Positions 1 through 9,254 of a DNA stretch of 64,000 nt are shown here, piece by piece. Within the stretch, counting starts at the first letter, position 1, and every line of letters starts with the position of its first letter. Position numbers and translations under genes: made by a program. The stretch comes from Kistimonas scapharcae (GTDB lineage: Bacteria > Pseudomonadota > Gammaproteobacteria > Pseudomonadales > Endozoicomonadaceae): assembly GCF_039540975.1 (NCBI RefSeq), contig NZ_BAABFL010000481.1, positions 1-64,000 on the forward strand. Direction: 5' to 3'. Below the pieces are notes generated by a model that saw only the letters and a list, made by a program, of their open reading frames with translations, was not told the DNA's origin and searched no databases.

Positions 1-32
1 AAATCAGGCTCGCCAATACGTAAGGTGACGGG

Positions 33-76
33 GGTGTTCAAGTAGACCAGAATCGGTGTTCAAGTAAACCAGAATA
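33..76. repeat. 22-bp direct tandem repeat, two copies
   Basis: Two head-to-tail 22-bp copies lie at 33-54 and 55-76. Both begin GGTGTTCAAGTA and continue (G/A)ACCAGAAT; they differ at two positions. They sit just past the 3' end of barA (minus strand) at the window edge. Short repeated motifs of about 20 bp are typical of the ends of IS21-family elements, so this may be the edge of an insertion sequence lying outside the window. That is inference only; no transposase is visible here. Confidence 0.6.
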
Positions 77-104
77 TGCAACTTGAGGATATCTGTCAGT
101 CCGG

Positions 105-2909
105 TCAGGCGTAATCCGGTTTTTTCATGCTGACAGCGCGCCATTGTTGCAAACGGTCAATCTCGGCCAGCAGTCGTTTAATAGCCTGGTTTAGGGATTC
201 TTCCGTTAAATCATTGCTGCTTTGCTTGAGCAGGGATTCGGCTTCCAGACAGGTTTCCTGCAGTAGTGGTACACCGCAGTATCGGGTAGCACCATGTAGC
301 TTGTGAATAATCTCCAGCAGTTGATCAAGGCTGTGATCCTGCCAGAGGTCGATAATGGCGTTTTTGTCATCGGGTAATTCATCCAGCAGCATGGTCAACA
401 ATTCATCCGCCAGTTCTTTTTTTCCTCCGGCAAGGTGTAATCCTTGTGAGTGATCCACCACCGGAATGCCATTTTGGCAGCTGAAAGAGGGGTGGGCGGT
501 TTCACCGGTTTCCGGCTGTGAGGCGAGCAGCCTTAAACCGGTCCATTTTTGAATGACATGGCGTAGCTGGGATTCACTTATCGGTTTGCTGAGGTAATCA
601 TCCATGCCTGCCAGCAGTAGTTGTTTTTTCTCTTCGGCCAGGGCATGGGCGGTCAGGGCGATGATCGGTATGCGACTTTCTGAGACTTCCTGTTCTCTGA
701 GTCGACGGGTGGTTTCCATGCCGTCCATGACAGGCATCTGAACATCCATAAATACCAGGTCAAAATGGCGATTGCGGGCAATGTCAACGGCCGCCTGTCC
801 GTTATTGACGGCGGTGGTTTCTACACCGAGGTCGTCCAGCAGGGCGCAGAGAAGCTTCAGGTTGGCTTCGTTGTCATCAACTGCCAGAATGTGGGGCTGT
901 CTTGGCAGGCTCTGCTTGATCTGGATTTGTTCCTCTGAGGGGAGGTTTGGTTCCAATCGGCTGCTGAGGGCATGCATGATGGTGCGTGACAGACGGTTAC
1001 GGCAGGGGGGCTTGGCCAGTGTCAGTACTGTATGGGACGCCTTGGCTGCCATGGTGCTGATGCTGTCCAGGTAACCGGTCATGGCGGTGACCAGGAAGAG
1101 GGTGTCATCTGGTGTCTGGTTGATTAACTGGAATATCCGGTCGTTGTCCAGGCTGGCGGGGTCGTGGCCAATGATGACGAGGTCAAAAATCTCCCGGTCC
1201 TGCTCGGTCAGGGCTTCCTCAAAATGGGCCAGCTGATCACAGCCGCGAACCATCATGTCAAACTCTTCCAGTAGCTGCTCGAACGCATAGCGTGTGTAAC
1301 GGCGTGGTTCAAACAGCAAGACCTTCTTACCCGGCAGTCGACAATTGAGTTGGCTGAGCTGGCCTTCTGCCGCAAAGGGCGCTTTGAAGGTGAACCAGAA
1401 CGTGCTGCTTTCCCCGATATGGCTTTCCAGGCCAATGTCTCCCTGCATCTGTTCGACCAGGTTTTTGCAGATCACCAGCCCGAGACCGGTACCACCAATC
1501 TTTCGGGTACGGGAGTTGTCTACCTGGGAAAAGGCCTGGAACAGGTGTTTTTGCTGGCTTTCCGAGATGCCGACACCCGTGTCTGTAACACTGACTTTCA
1601 GGATGGCATGCCCGTCTTCCTGATGATCCAGCATAACGCGGACGACGACAGAACCATCGCTGGTAAACTTGATGGCGTTATTGACCAGGTTGGTCAAGAC
1701 CTGCCGGAGTCGGAGTGGGTCGCCAATGATGTCCAGCGGAACATCCCGGTAGATCAGGCAGGCGATTTCCAGTGATTTATCGTGGGCGGTGGGCGCCGCG
1801 ATAGCGAGCACTTCATCTACCAGTTCCCGCAGGTTCATGGGCGTGCTTTCCAGAACCAGCTTACCCGCCTCAATCTTGGAAAAGTCGAGGATGTCATTGA
1901 TCATTGCCAGCAGACCTTCTGCGGAGTTCTGCAGGGTGGTCAGGTATTCCCGCTGGGTTTCGTTCAGGTTCGATTTCAGCAGCAGGTTGGTAAAGCCAAT
2001 AATGCCATTGAGAGGTGTTCGAATTTCGTGACTCATGTTGGCCAGGAATTCGGATTTAACCCGGCTGCCTTCCTGGGCCCGTTTTCTGGCCATATCTAAT
2101 TCGGCATTTTTGACTTCCAGGGTTTCCATCGTTTCGTGCAGGTCTTCAGTCGCCTGATCAATGGTCTGCTGCATTTCCTGGTAGGCGTCTTGCAGTGAGG
2201 TCACCATCTGGTTGATGCCGTTTTCCAGTTGCGCCAGTTCGGCTCCTGCGCCGGTATGAATACGGGTATCCAGTTTGCCGCGGCTGATTGCAGAGACAGC
2301 ATGGCTGATGTGTTGGATTGGATGGGTAATACTACTGGCCAGTCGCAGGCCTGCAACAACGGTGAGTAACAGGGAGCTCAGTAAAAGCAGGCTGCTGAGC
2401 AGAATTAATTGGTATTGGTGTATGTCTGTGCTGTCGCGGGAAAACCGAATTTTGATCCATCCCGTGGGTTTGGCTGATGGTGCAAGATTGATGGCTGGCA
2501 GGGTGCCACCGGCATAGATGGGCGTGATGACGCATAACCCAGTATCCAGCCGGGTCAGCTCACTGGTTTCAGGCAGGGATGTCAGTGTTTGCTGTCGTGC
2601 AAAGCGGGTGCCGGAATGAATGATTTCCTGACCTGCGCTGTCGTAAACACTAACGGCTCGTATGTCCTGTCGACTCAGGGAGGTGTCAGCGAGGCTCTGT
2701 AATAAATCGCTGTCGTTTGCCTGAAGGGCATGGCCGTTGAGCAGACTTAACTGTTCCGCCGTGCGTATCGCCTGTTGTTCAAGACGCTGGTTGATGTCAT
2801 TCAGGTAGAGCCATGTCAGCCCGAATCCCAGCAGGATAGCGGCCGCCAGGCCGGGGAGGAGAGCAAGCAGCAGAACACGATGCTTGATGCTGGTCAGTTT
2901 CTTTTTCAT
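105..2909 (-). CDS. barA: Hybrid sensor histidine kinase BarA (GacS type)
   Basis: Tripartite membrane sensor kinase of 934 residues, expected to phosphorylate the regulator UvrY/GacA and so control Csr/Rsm small RNAs. Visible parts in order: a transmembrane segment near residues 12-35, a periplasmic loop, a second membrane segment near 167-190, a HAMP linker, a histidine kinase H-box with His294 in NMSHEIRTPLNG, an ATPase domain with DTGVGIS and GGTGLGL, a degenerate receiver-like stretch near 528-650, a true receiver with phosphoacceptor Asp722 in FMDVQMPVMDG, and a C-terminal HPt domain with His872 in IIHKLHGATRYCG. The reading frame is open 55 codons further upstream, but that part is polar and unlike the family. 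I start at the Met directly before the first membrane segment. The cognate regulator is not in the window. Confidence 0.93.
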   Translation of the reverse strand: MKKKLTSIKHRVLLLALLPGLAAAILLGFGLTWLYLNDINQRLEQQAIRTAEQLSLLNGHALQANDSDLLQSLADTSLSRQDIRAVSVYDSAGQEIIHSGTRFARQQTLTSLPETSELTRLDTGLCVITPIYAGGTLPAINLAPSAKPTGWIKIRFSRDSTDIHQYQLILLSSLLLLSSLLLTVVAGLRLASSITHPIQHISHAVSAISRGKLDTRIHTGAGAELAQLENGINQMVTSLQDAYQEMQQTIDQATEDLHETMETLEVKNAELDMARKRAQEGSRVKSEFLANMSHEIRTPLNGIIGFTNLLLKSNLNETQREYLTTLQNSAEGLLAMINDILDFSKIEAGKLVLESTPMNLRELVDEVLAIAAPTAHDKSLEIACLIYRDVPLDIIGDPLRLRQVLTNLVNNAIKFTSDGSVVVRVMLDHQEDGHAILKVSVTDTGVGISESQQKHLFQAFSQVDNSRTRKIGGTGLGLVICKNLVEQMQGDIGLESHIGESSTFWFTFKAPFAAEGQLSQLNCRLPGKKVLLFEPRRYTRYAFEQLLEEFDMMVRGCDQLAHFEEALTEQDREIFDLVIIGHDPASLDNDRIFQLINQTPDDTLFLVTAMTGYLDSISTMAAKASHTVLTLAKPPCRNRLSRTIMHALSSRLEPNLPSEEQIQIKQSLPRQPHILAVDDNEANLKLLCALLDDLGVETTAVNNGQAAVDIARNRHFDLVFMDVQMPVMDGMETTRRLREQEVSESRIPIIALTAHALAEEKKQLLLAGMDDYLSKPISESQLRHVIQKWTGLRLLASQPETGETAHPSFSCQNGIPVVDHSQGLHLAGGKKELADELLTMLLDELPDDKNAIIDLWQDHSLDQLLEIIHKLHGATRYCGVPLLQETCLEAESLLKQSSNDLTEESLNQAIKRLLAEIDRLQQWRAVSMKKPDYA

Positions 2910-3162
2910 GTTCTTATCAGACTGGCTGAATAATGTTGTTATTGATTTTTTCTGGCCGTTTGTTGCAGCCAAGCTCGGGCATTGTCGCATAAAACGGGAA
3001 GCATTTTGTGTGTTTCTGTTACCGGTTGATACCGTTTTCTTGAGCGGAGGAAAAGCTTTAAATACAGGGATCAAAACCGTTAAGATGCAGCCCGGTTCAT
3101 CGTGTCAATGGCAATAGTAAGCAATAAAAAGGTTGCTGTCGCCGAACGTTGCAGGAGCATTT

Positions 3163-4533
3163 ATGGCCGTCGCTGAAGTGGGTTCCAAACAGGCATTTTT
3201 CGACAGGAAGCGTTTAATTTTCCTGGCCGACTGCATACTGTTTGCCGTGTTGCTCAATACCCTGCCCTTTGATGAGCGTGTGGTGACAGGGCTGAGCATC
3301 CTCGTGTTTGTCGCCATCCTCTGGCTGACTGAGGCGGTACATGTCAGCATCACGGCCATACTGGTGCCGGTGCTGGCGGTCGCTTTCGGTGTTTTTGAGA
3401 CACCTCAGGCACTGAGTAGTTTTGCCAATCCCATCATATTCCTGTTCCTGGGCGGTTTCGCCCTGGCAGCGGCGTTGCACAAACAGAAACTGGACCAGTT
3501 GATAGCGGATAAGGTGTTGATATTGGCCCGTGGTCGTATGTCGGTGGCGGTCATCATGCTGTTTGCGGTGACGGCGGGGCTCTCCATGTGGATCAGTAAT
3601 ACGGCCACTGCGGCCATGATGCTGCCGCTGGTCATGGGGGTGCTGGCAAAAGTTGATACTGAGAATGAGCGCAATACGTTGGTCTTTGTCTTGCTGGGGA
3701 TTGCTTACTGCGCCAGTATCGGCGGCATTGCTACGATTGTGGGTAGCCCGCCCAATGCCATTGCCGCGGCGGAAGTCGGTATTGGATTTACCGAATGGAT
3801 GGCGTTTGGCTTGCCGGTGACACTGGTGCTTCTGCCAGTGGCTGTGGGTGTTCTTTATCTGCTGCTCAAGCCTAACCTGAATCATACCTTTGAGTTGGAT
3901 CACAAGGTGATCGAATGGAATCGTCAACGGCTGATGACATTGGCCATATTTGCCCTGACGGTCACCCTGTGGATATTCAGTAAACCGATCAACGCCTGGC
4001 TGGGTGGTTTCAGCAAGTTTGATACGCTGGTGGCTTTGCTCGCGATTGTACTGCTGGGGGTATCGCGGGTTGTTGAATGGAAAGATATTGATAAATCCAC
4101 TGAGTGGGGCGTATTGATTCTCTTTGGTGGTGGCATCTGTTTGAGTAATGTCCTGAAGGCGACGGGTACCAGTGTCTTCCTGGCCCATGAAATTGGTGGT
4201 TTTCTGGAGCAGGCAGGGCTGCTGGTGACGTTGCTGACAGTGGCTGTTTTTGTGGTATTTCTTACTGAGTTTGCCAGCAATACCGCCAGTGCGGCATTGC
4301 TGGTGCCGGTGTTTGCGACCATTGCGGAAGCCTTGGGTATCTCTCCCTTGATTCTGTCGGTATTGATTGCCATCGCCGCATCCTGTGCTTTCATGCTACC
4401 AGTTGCAACGCCGCCTAATGCGATTGTGTTCAGTTCGGGGCATATCAAGCAGCGGGAGATGATGCGGGCGGGTATTTATCTCAACATCGTCTGCATTGTT
4501 ATACTGACCGGCTTCGCCTGGTTGGTCTGGTAG
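3163..4533 (+). CDS. DASS (SLC13) family sodium-coupled anion symporter
   Basis: Inner-membrane transporter of 456 residues from the divalent anion:Na+ symporter family, which carries dicarboxylates, sulfate or related anions. It shows about a dozen hydrophobic segments and the two family hallmarks: an SNT motif in the first half (ISNTATAAMMLPL) and a second in the repeat (ASNTASAALLVPV), followed by LPVATPPNAIVFSSG near the C-terminus. The ATG at 3163 is preferred because AGGAG lies five bases upstream; a TTG thirty bases earlier is also open. It is divergent from barA and precedes cysM. The substrate cannot be read from the sequence; next to cysM, sulfate or a dicarboxylate are both plausible. 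Confidence 0.85.
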   Translation: MAVAEVGSKQAFFDRKRLIFLADCILFAVLLNTLPFDERVVTGLSILVFVAILWLTEAVHVSITAILVPVLAVAFGVFETPQALSSFANPIIFLFLGGFALAAALHKQKLDQLIADKVLILARGRMSVAVIMLFAVTAGLSMWISNTATAAMMLPLVMGVLAKVDTENERNTLVFVLLGIAYCASIGGIATIVGSPPNAIAAAEVGIGFTEWMAFGLPVTLVLLPVAVGVLYLLLKPNLNHTFELDHKVIEWNRQRLMTLAIFALTVTLWIFSKPINAWLGGFSKFDTLVALLAIVLLGVSRVVEWKDIDKSTEWGVLILFGGGICLSNVLKATGTSVFLAHEIGGFLEQAGLLVTLLTVAVFVVFLTEFASNTASAALLVPVFATIAEALGISPLILSVLIAIAASCAFMLPVATPPNAIVFSSGHIKQREMMRAGIYLNIVCIVILTGFAWLVW

Positions 4534-4620
4534 CGGGTTCGCTGGCGAAGAATATGGCACCGGTGCAGGAATATCACTGGATGCGGTCATGACCTTGGGA
4601 TGAGAGTGAAACAAACGGGT

Positions 4621-5532
4621 ATGGACTATCCAACAATTGAAGACCTGGTGGGTGAGACACCGCTGATCAGATTGCAGCGCTTGCCCGTGCCAGGGCGTAA
4701 TACGGTGCTGGTCAAGCTGGAAGGTAATAATCCGGCGGGTTCTGTGAAGGATCGTCCTGCACTGTCCATGATTCAGGAAGCCGAGCGCCGTAGTGAAATC
4801 CAACCCGGAGATACGCTGATTGAGGCCACCAGTGGCAATACGGGCATAGCGCTCGCGATGGCGGCAGCGATGAAAGGCTACCGGATGGTGCTGATCATGC
4901 CTGATCACATGAGTGAAGAGCGCAAGGCCGCCATGACGGCCTATGGGGCTGAACTGATTGAAGTGTCGAAGCAGGAGGGCATGGAAGGTGCGCGTGATCT
5001 CGCGCTGAAAATGCAGCAGGAAGGACGAGGTCGGGTGCTGGATCAGTTCAATAATTCTGACAACCCGCTTGCTCACTACCGGGGGACGGGGCCGGAGCTC
5101 TGGCGGCAAACGGGTGGGGAAATTACCCATTTCATCAGCTCCATGGGGACTACCGGCACTATCATGGGGACTTCGGCCTATCTCAAGGAAGTGAATCCCG
5201 GTATTCAGATCATCGGTTTGCAGCCTGCGGAAAATGCCTCTATCCCCGGTATACGGCGCTGGCCGGAGGCGTACCGCCCTGGTATCTTCAACGCGGCTCA
5301 AGTGGATCAGGTTATGGATATTGGCCAGGAAGAGGCGGAAAAGGCCATGCGTCGACTGGCCAGGGAAGAAGGTATTTTCTGTGGTGTCTCTTCCGGCGGT
5401 GCCGTTGCAGCGGCGCTGAAGGTGGATCGTGAGGTATCTGGTGCGACCATTGTTGCCATCATCTGTGACCGGGGCGACCGTTATCTGTCTACCGGCGTTT
5501 TTACAGATATGGCCGGTGTATGTTCCCCGTAA
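4621..5532 (+). CDS. cysM: Cysteine synthase B (O-acetylserine sulfhydrylase)
   Basis: PLP-dependent cytosolic enzyme of 303 residues making cysteine from O-acetylserine and sulfide or thiosulfate. The PLP lysine lies in NNPAGSVKDRPA and the phosphate-binding loop is EATSGNTGIALAM. The C-terminal GVSSGGAVAAAL completes the fold. The frame is open from an ATG at 4600, but starting at 4621 (MDYPTIEDLVGETPLIRL) matches the usual family N-terminus, so I prefer it; both have modest ribosome binding sites. The cysM-rlmD-relA-mazG order is familiar from pseudomonads. Confidence 0.93.
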   Translation: MDYPTIEDLVGETPLIRLQRLPVPGRNTVLVKLEGNNPAGSVKDRPALSMIQEAERRSEIQPGDTLIEATSGNTGIALAMAAAMKGYRMVLIMPDHMSEERKAAMTAYGAELIEVSKQEGMEGARDLALKMQQEGRGRVLDQFNNSDNPLAHYRGTGPELWRQTGGEITHFISSMGTTGTIMGTSAYLKEVNPGIQIIGLQPAENASIPGIRRWPEAYRPGIFNAAQVDQVMDIGQEEAEKAMRRLAREEGIFCGVSSGGAVAAALKVDREVSGATIVAIICDRGDRYLSTGVFTDMAGVCSP

Positions 5533-5545
5533 ATGCGCTGGCGGT

Positions 5546-5589
5546 TCCTGTCAGCAGGCGTACAATAGGCCCTCGTTTTACTGACAGGA
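5546..5589 (+). promoter_or_regulatory. Inverted repeat that would hide the rlmD ribosome binding site
   Basis: TCCTGTCAG (5546-5554) is the exact reverse complement of CTGACAGGA (5581-5589), separated by 26 bases. The right arm contains the AGGA that serves as Shine-Dalgarno for rlmD (ATG 5599). If the transcript covers both arms, the site would be sequestered. A TACAAT box at 5561-5566 inside the loop could instead be a -10 element, in which case the left arm would not be transcribed. Confidence 0.35.
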
Positions 5590-5598
5590 ATCCTGCCG

Positions 5599-6924
5599 AT
5601 GCAACCCCGCACGCGTCACGCGCGAGCGACTGCTCCCTTTGATCTATCAATTGACTCCCTGACTCACGATGGCCGCGGTGTCGGCAGGTATAAGGGGAGA
5701 GCTGTATTTGTTAACCAAGCAGTACCGGGTGATACCGTGACCGCCCGGGTGGTCAAACAAAAGGCTTCCCTGTGGGAAGCAGAGCTTGATCGTATTCTCG
5801 TACCATCCCCTCAACGCCAGGAACCGGGATGCCCCAGGTATGGCGTGTGTGGTGGATGCAGCTTGCAGCACCTTGCACATGACGGTCAGCTGGCCGCTCA
5901 TACCGATGTGGTGCTCGGGCAACTGAAACGCTTTGCGGGGCTTGAACCTGATAGTCTGGCCGAACCGCTGAAGAGCCCTGTCTGGGGGTATCGTCACCGG
6001 GCCCGGCTTGCCGTGAGATGGGTGAACCGGAAGCTGTTGATGGGTTTTCGGGCTGCGTCCAGCAATACCATCATTCCCGTCGATGCCTGCCCTGTACTGG
6101 CGCCTGAGCTTGCGGCCATGCTGCCTGCCCTTGAGGCAACGTTGAAAGCCGCCACTGATCCCCGGGCTATTTCCCATATTGAGCTGGCGGCCGGTGATGA
6201 TTGTCAGGGGATTTTACTGCGCCACATTCATCCGCTTTCCGCACAGGAACAAGCGAGATGGCAGGCGTTAGCCAACGAATACCATGCCCACCTCTGGTTT
6301 CAGCCCAACGAACCGCAGCCGCTGGTGTGCGCATATGCGCCGGACGGGCAAGAATCACTAACCTATCGGTTACCGGAATTTACTTTAAAACTCCGTTTTT
6401 TGCCGGTAGATTTTATACAGGTTAACCCGTTTATTAACCGTCAGATGGTCAGTCAGGCAGTTGACTGGCTGGCGCTCTCCCCGACAGACACTGTACTGGA
6501 TCTATTCTGTGGATTGGGTAACTTTACCCTGCCGCTGGCACGCAAGGCGGGTCGGGTGGTTGGTGTTGAGGGTGTGGAGTCGCTGGTGGCCAAGGGGCGC
6601 GACAATGCGCGCCTCAATGGTATGGATAACGCCATATTCAGCCGTGCAGACCTGAGCGAGGACATCACCCATCAGGCCTGGAGTCAGACGAATTATGACG
6701 CCTGCCTGCTGGATCCGCCCAGGACCGGCGCCCGGGAAGTGCTGGAAAAACTAGCGGATCGGCTGCCAGGGCGTGTGCTGTATGTGTCCTGCAATCCGGC
6801 CACCCTGGCGCGGGATGCCGGTATTCTGAAACAGTCCGGCTATCGTTTGGCCCGGTTATCGGTCATGGATATGTTCCCCCAGACAGTGCATGTGGAGACC
6901 ATGGCGCTATTCCTGAGGGATTAA
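5599..6924 (+). CDS. rlmD: 23S rRNA (uracil-1939-C5)-methyltransferase RlmD
   Basis: SAM-dependent methyltransferase of 441 residues for U1939 of 23S rRNA. Residues 12-68 form a TRAM RNA-binding domain. A [4Fe-4S] cluster site follows, with Cys78, Cys84 and Cys87 in GCPRYGVCGGCSLQ and a fourth Cys in VDACPVL. The SAM-binding motif is VLDLFCGLGNFTLPLA. The substrate-handling DPPRTGA and the catalytic-Cys motif YVSCNPATLARD are intact. It has its own ATG 66 bases after cysM and precedes relA, as in many gammaproteobacteria. Confidence 0.95.
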   Translation: MQPRTRHARATAPFDLSIDSLTHDGRGVGRYKGRAVFVNQAVPGDTVTARVVKQKASLWEAELDRILVPSPQRQEPGCPRYGVCGGCSLQHLAHDGQLAAHTDVVLGQLKRFAGLEPDSLAEPLKSPVWGYRHRARLAVRWVNRKLLMGFRAASSNTIIPVDACPVLAPELAAMLPALEATLKAATDPRAISHIELAAGDDCQGILLRHIHPLSAQEQARWQALANEYHAHLWFQPNEPQPLVCAYAPDGQESLTYRLPEFTLKLRFLPVDFIQVNPFINRQMVSQAVDWLALSPTDTVLDLFCGLGNFTLPLARKAGRVVGVEGVESLVAKGRDNARLNGMDNAIFSRADLSEDITHQAWSQTNYDACLLDPPRTGAREVLEKLADRLPGRVLYVSCNPATLARDAGILKQSGYRLARLSVMDMFPQTVHVETMALFLRD

Positions 6925-6962
6925 TGGCATCCACAGAGATGCCGAAGAATGCGATGTTGTGT

Positions 6963-6980
6963 GGCTGCCGTCAGGCAGCC
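6963..6980 (+). terminator. Hairpin between rlmD and relA (weak terminator or leader)
   Basis: Perfect 7-bp stem GGCTGCC / GGCAGCC with a GTCA loop. It is followed by TCTGTTAAT, not a U-run, so it would be a poor intrinsic terminator; it may be an mRNA stabiliser or attenuator. Confidence 0.35.
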
Positions 6981-7010
6981 TCTGTTAATAAAAAGTGAGA
7001 TGACAAGTAG

Positions 7011-9254
7011 ATGGTTAAGGTCCGAGAAGATCACCCGGTGGGTTCCGATGGAAGTGTCGATCTTCAGTCATGGCTCGGACGGCTGAAGCGTGATGTGAAT
7101 CTTACGGATGAGCAGATGCTGCTGGCGGCCTGTGATATGGCGGCAGGGGCAGAGGCAAATCCCGGTAAACCCAGTAGCTGGTCGCAGATGAGCGGCAGCA
7201 GCACCCTCAAGATCGGCATGGAGATGACGGATATCCTTGCCGAATTGAAACTGGACCAGACGTCACTGATCGCGGCCCTGTTATATCGCTCGGTGCGGGA
7301 GCACAAGCTCGCGCTCAATGATGTGCGTGAACGTTTTGGGGATGAAGTCGCCCGGCTGATCAAGGGGGTTCTGGGGATGGCGGTTATCAGCGCCATTCAG
7401 AATCCGGCCCGAGCCCAGGTGTTGGGGCAGCAGCAGGACCAGCTGGAAAAGGTTCGGAAAATGCTGGTCTCCATCGTGGATGATGTCCGTGTTGCCCTGA
7501 TCAAGCTGGCGGAGCGGACCTGTGCGATTCGGGCGGTCAAAAATGCCGACCGGGAGCGGCGTCAGCGGGTGGCTCGTGAAGTTTTCGAAATTTATGCGCC
7601 ATTGGCCCATCGCCTGGGGATCGGTTACATCAAGTGGGAGCTGGAAGATCTGGCTTTCCGCTATCTTAAGCCTCAGGACTACAAGAAAATCGCCAAACTG
7701 CTCGACGAGAAACGCCTGGATCGCGAGCAGTATATTCACGATGCCATTGAGCACCTGCAAACCGAGCTGAAAGCCAGCGGCATTGAGGCGGAGGTTAACG
7801 GCAGGGTCAAACATATCTACAGCATCTGGCGGAAGATGCGTCGCAAGGGGCTGGAATTTCGGGATCTTTATGATATCCGTGCACTGCGCATCCTGGTCCA
7901 TGAGATGCGTGATTGTTATGCGGCTCTGGGTGTTGTGCACTCTATCTGGAACCATATCCCCAAGGAGTTTGATGATTACATCGCCACACCGAAGGAGAAT
8001 GGTTATCAGTCCCTGCATACTGCCGTCATAGGTCCAGCCGGGAAAACCCTGGAAGTCCAGATTCGTACCCATGCCATGCACGATGAAGCTGAGCTGGGTG
8101 TGTGTGCACATTGGAAATACAAGGGAACCGATACCAAAAACAGCGCTGACAGTTATGAGGAAAAACTCAACTGGCTGCGTCAGGTACTCGAATGGCAGGA
8201 TGAGATCGGTGACGGCGTTGAAGGTCTGGCAGACCAGTGGAAGCTGGATGTTGAGCCGGACCGGGTCTATGTCTTCACCAAGGATGGCCATGTGGTTGAC
8301 CTGCCGGTGGGGGCAACCCCGGTTGATTTTGCCTATCGTGTCCACACTGAAGTGGGTAATCGCTGCCGTGGCGCCAAGGTGGGCGGCCGGATTGTTCCCC
8401 TGAACTACACCCTGAATACCGGTGACCAGGTGGAAATCCTGACGGCCTCCAATGCCGTGCCAAGCCGTGACTGGCTCAACCAAAACCTGGGATATGTCAA
8501 GACCAGCCGTGCCCGCGCCAAGATCGTCAACTGGTTCCGCAAGCAGAACCGGGATTCCAACATTGAAGCAGGTCGTCACTTTATTGAGGCCGAACTCAAG
8601 CGTCTGGATATCAAAGGCGTGGACTTCCGTGCGCTGGCGGAAGCCATGAATTTCCACGCCGAAGATGATCTGTTTGCCGCTTGCGGCGCCGGTGATATCC
8701 GCACCATGCAGGTGGTGAATGCCGCACAACGGCAGGTAGAGCCGGAAGAAGAGTCGGTCTTTGAGTTACGGACCCGGCCCAAATCCACTCGCAACGACGG
8801 TGATATTACCATTCACGGTGTCGGCAACCTGCTGACGCAAATGGCGGGTTGCTGTCATCCGCTGCCAGGGGATCCAATCATTGGTTACATTACCCTGGGG
8901 CGCGGCGTCACTATTCACCGGTCCGACTGTGCCAATGCCTTACAGCTTCAGGAGCAGGAATCGGATCGTTTAATTGAGGTGAACTGGGGTGATGGCAAGG
9001 AGCAAACCTATCCAGTTGAGATACAGATCGTGGCCTATGACCGTTCCGGTCTGCTGCGGGATGTCACTGTGGTGCTGGCCAATGAGAAGGTCAACGTTCT
9101 TGATCTTAATACGCATACATCGAAGGAAGACAATATTGCCACTATGCTGTTGACCATCGAGATTGCGACACTGGATGATCTTGGTCGTATATTGGCCAAA
9201 ATCAGTCAGCTGCCCAATGTCATTGAGGCACGCAGGCACCGCAAAGGACGATAA
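7011..9254 (+). CDS. relA: GTP pyrophosphokinase RelA
   Basis: Ribosome-associated (p)ppGpp synthetase of the stringent response, 747 residues, usual RelA length. The N-terminal region aligns with the HD hydrolase domain but lacks the catalytic HD pair, as in RelA. The synthetase domain shows ENGYQSLHTAV and EVQIRTHAMHDEAELG. The EFDD motif preceding it is the acidic version typical of monofunctional RelA; bifunctional SpoT/Rel enzymes carry a basic one. A TGS domain (VYVFTKDGHVVDLPVGATPV), a Cys-rich segment (GCCHPLPGDPIIG) and a C-terminal ACT domain follow. The stop codon abuts the mazG start. Confidence 0.96.
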   Translation: MVKVREDHPVGSDGSVDLQSWLGRLKRDVNLTDEQMLLAACDMAAGAEANPGKPSSWSQMSGSSTLKIGMEMTDILAELKLDQTSLIAALLYRSVREHKLALNDVRERFGDEVARLIKGVLGMAVISAIQNPARAQVLGQQQDQLEKVRKMLVSIVDDVRVALIKLAERTCAIRAVKNADRERRQRVAREVFEIYAPLAHRLGIGYIKWELEDLAFRYLKPQDYKKIAKLLDEKRLDREQYIHDAIEHLQTELKASGIEAEVNGRVKHIYSIWRKMRRKGLEFRDLYDIRALRILVHEMRDCYAALGVVHSIWNHIPKEFDDYIATPKENGYQSLHTAVIGPAGKTLEVQIRTHAMHDEAELGVCAHWKYKGTDTKNSADSYEEKLNWLRQVLEWQDEIGDGVEGLADQWKLDVEPDRVYVFTKDGHVVDLPVGATPVDFAYRVHTEVGNRCRGAKVGGRIVPLNYTLNTGDQVEILTASNAVPSRDWLNQNLGYVKTSRARAKIVNWFRKQNRDSNIEAGRHFIEAELKRLDIKGVDFRALAEAMNFHAEDDLFAACGAGDIRTMQVVNAAQRQVEPEEESVFELRTRPKSTRNDGDITIHGVGNLLTQMAGCCHPLPGDPIIGYITLGRGVTIHRSDCANALQLQEQESDRLIEVNWGDGKEQTYPVEIQIVAYDRSGLLRDVTVVLANEKVNVLDLNTHTSKEDNIATMLLTIEIATLDDLGRILAKISQLPNVIEARRHRKGR

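Noticed and set aside
3214..4188. A 324-codon minus-strand frame opposite the DASS transporter
   Set aside because: Its sequence is His/Gln/Arg-rich, the usual shadow of a hydrophobic coding strand.
7281..8729. A 482-codon minus-strand frame opposite relA
   Set aside because: It lies wholly antisense to a clearly conserved gene, has no family resemblance or ribosome binding site, and arises from relA codon bias.
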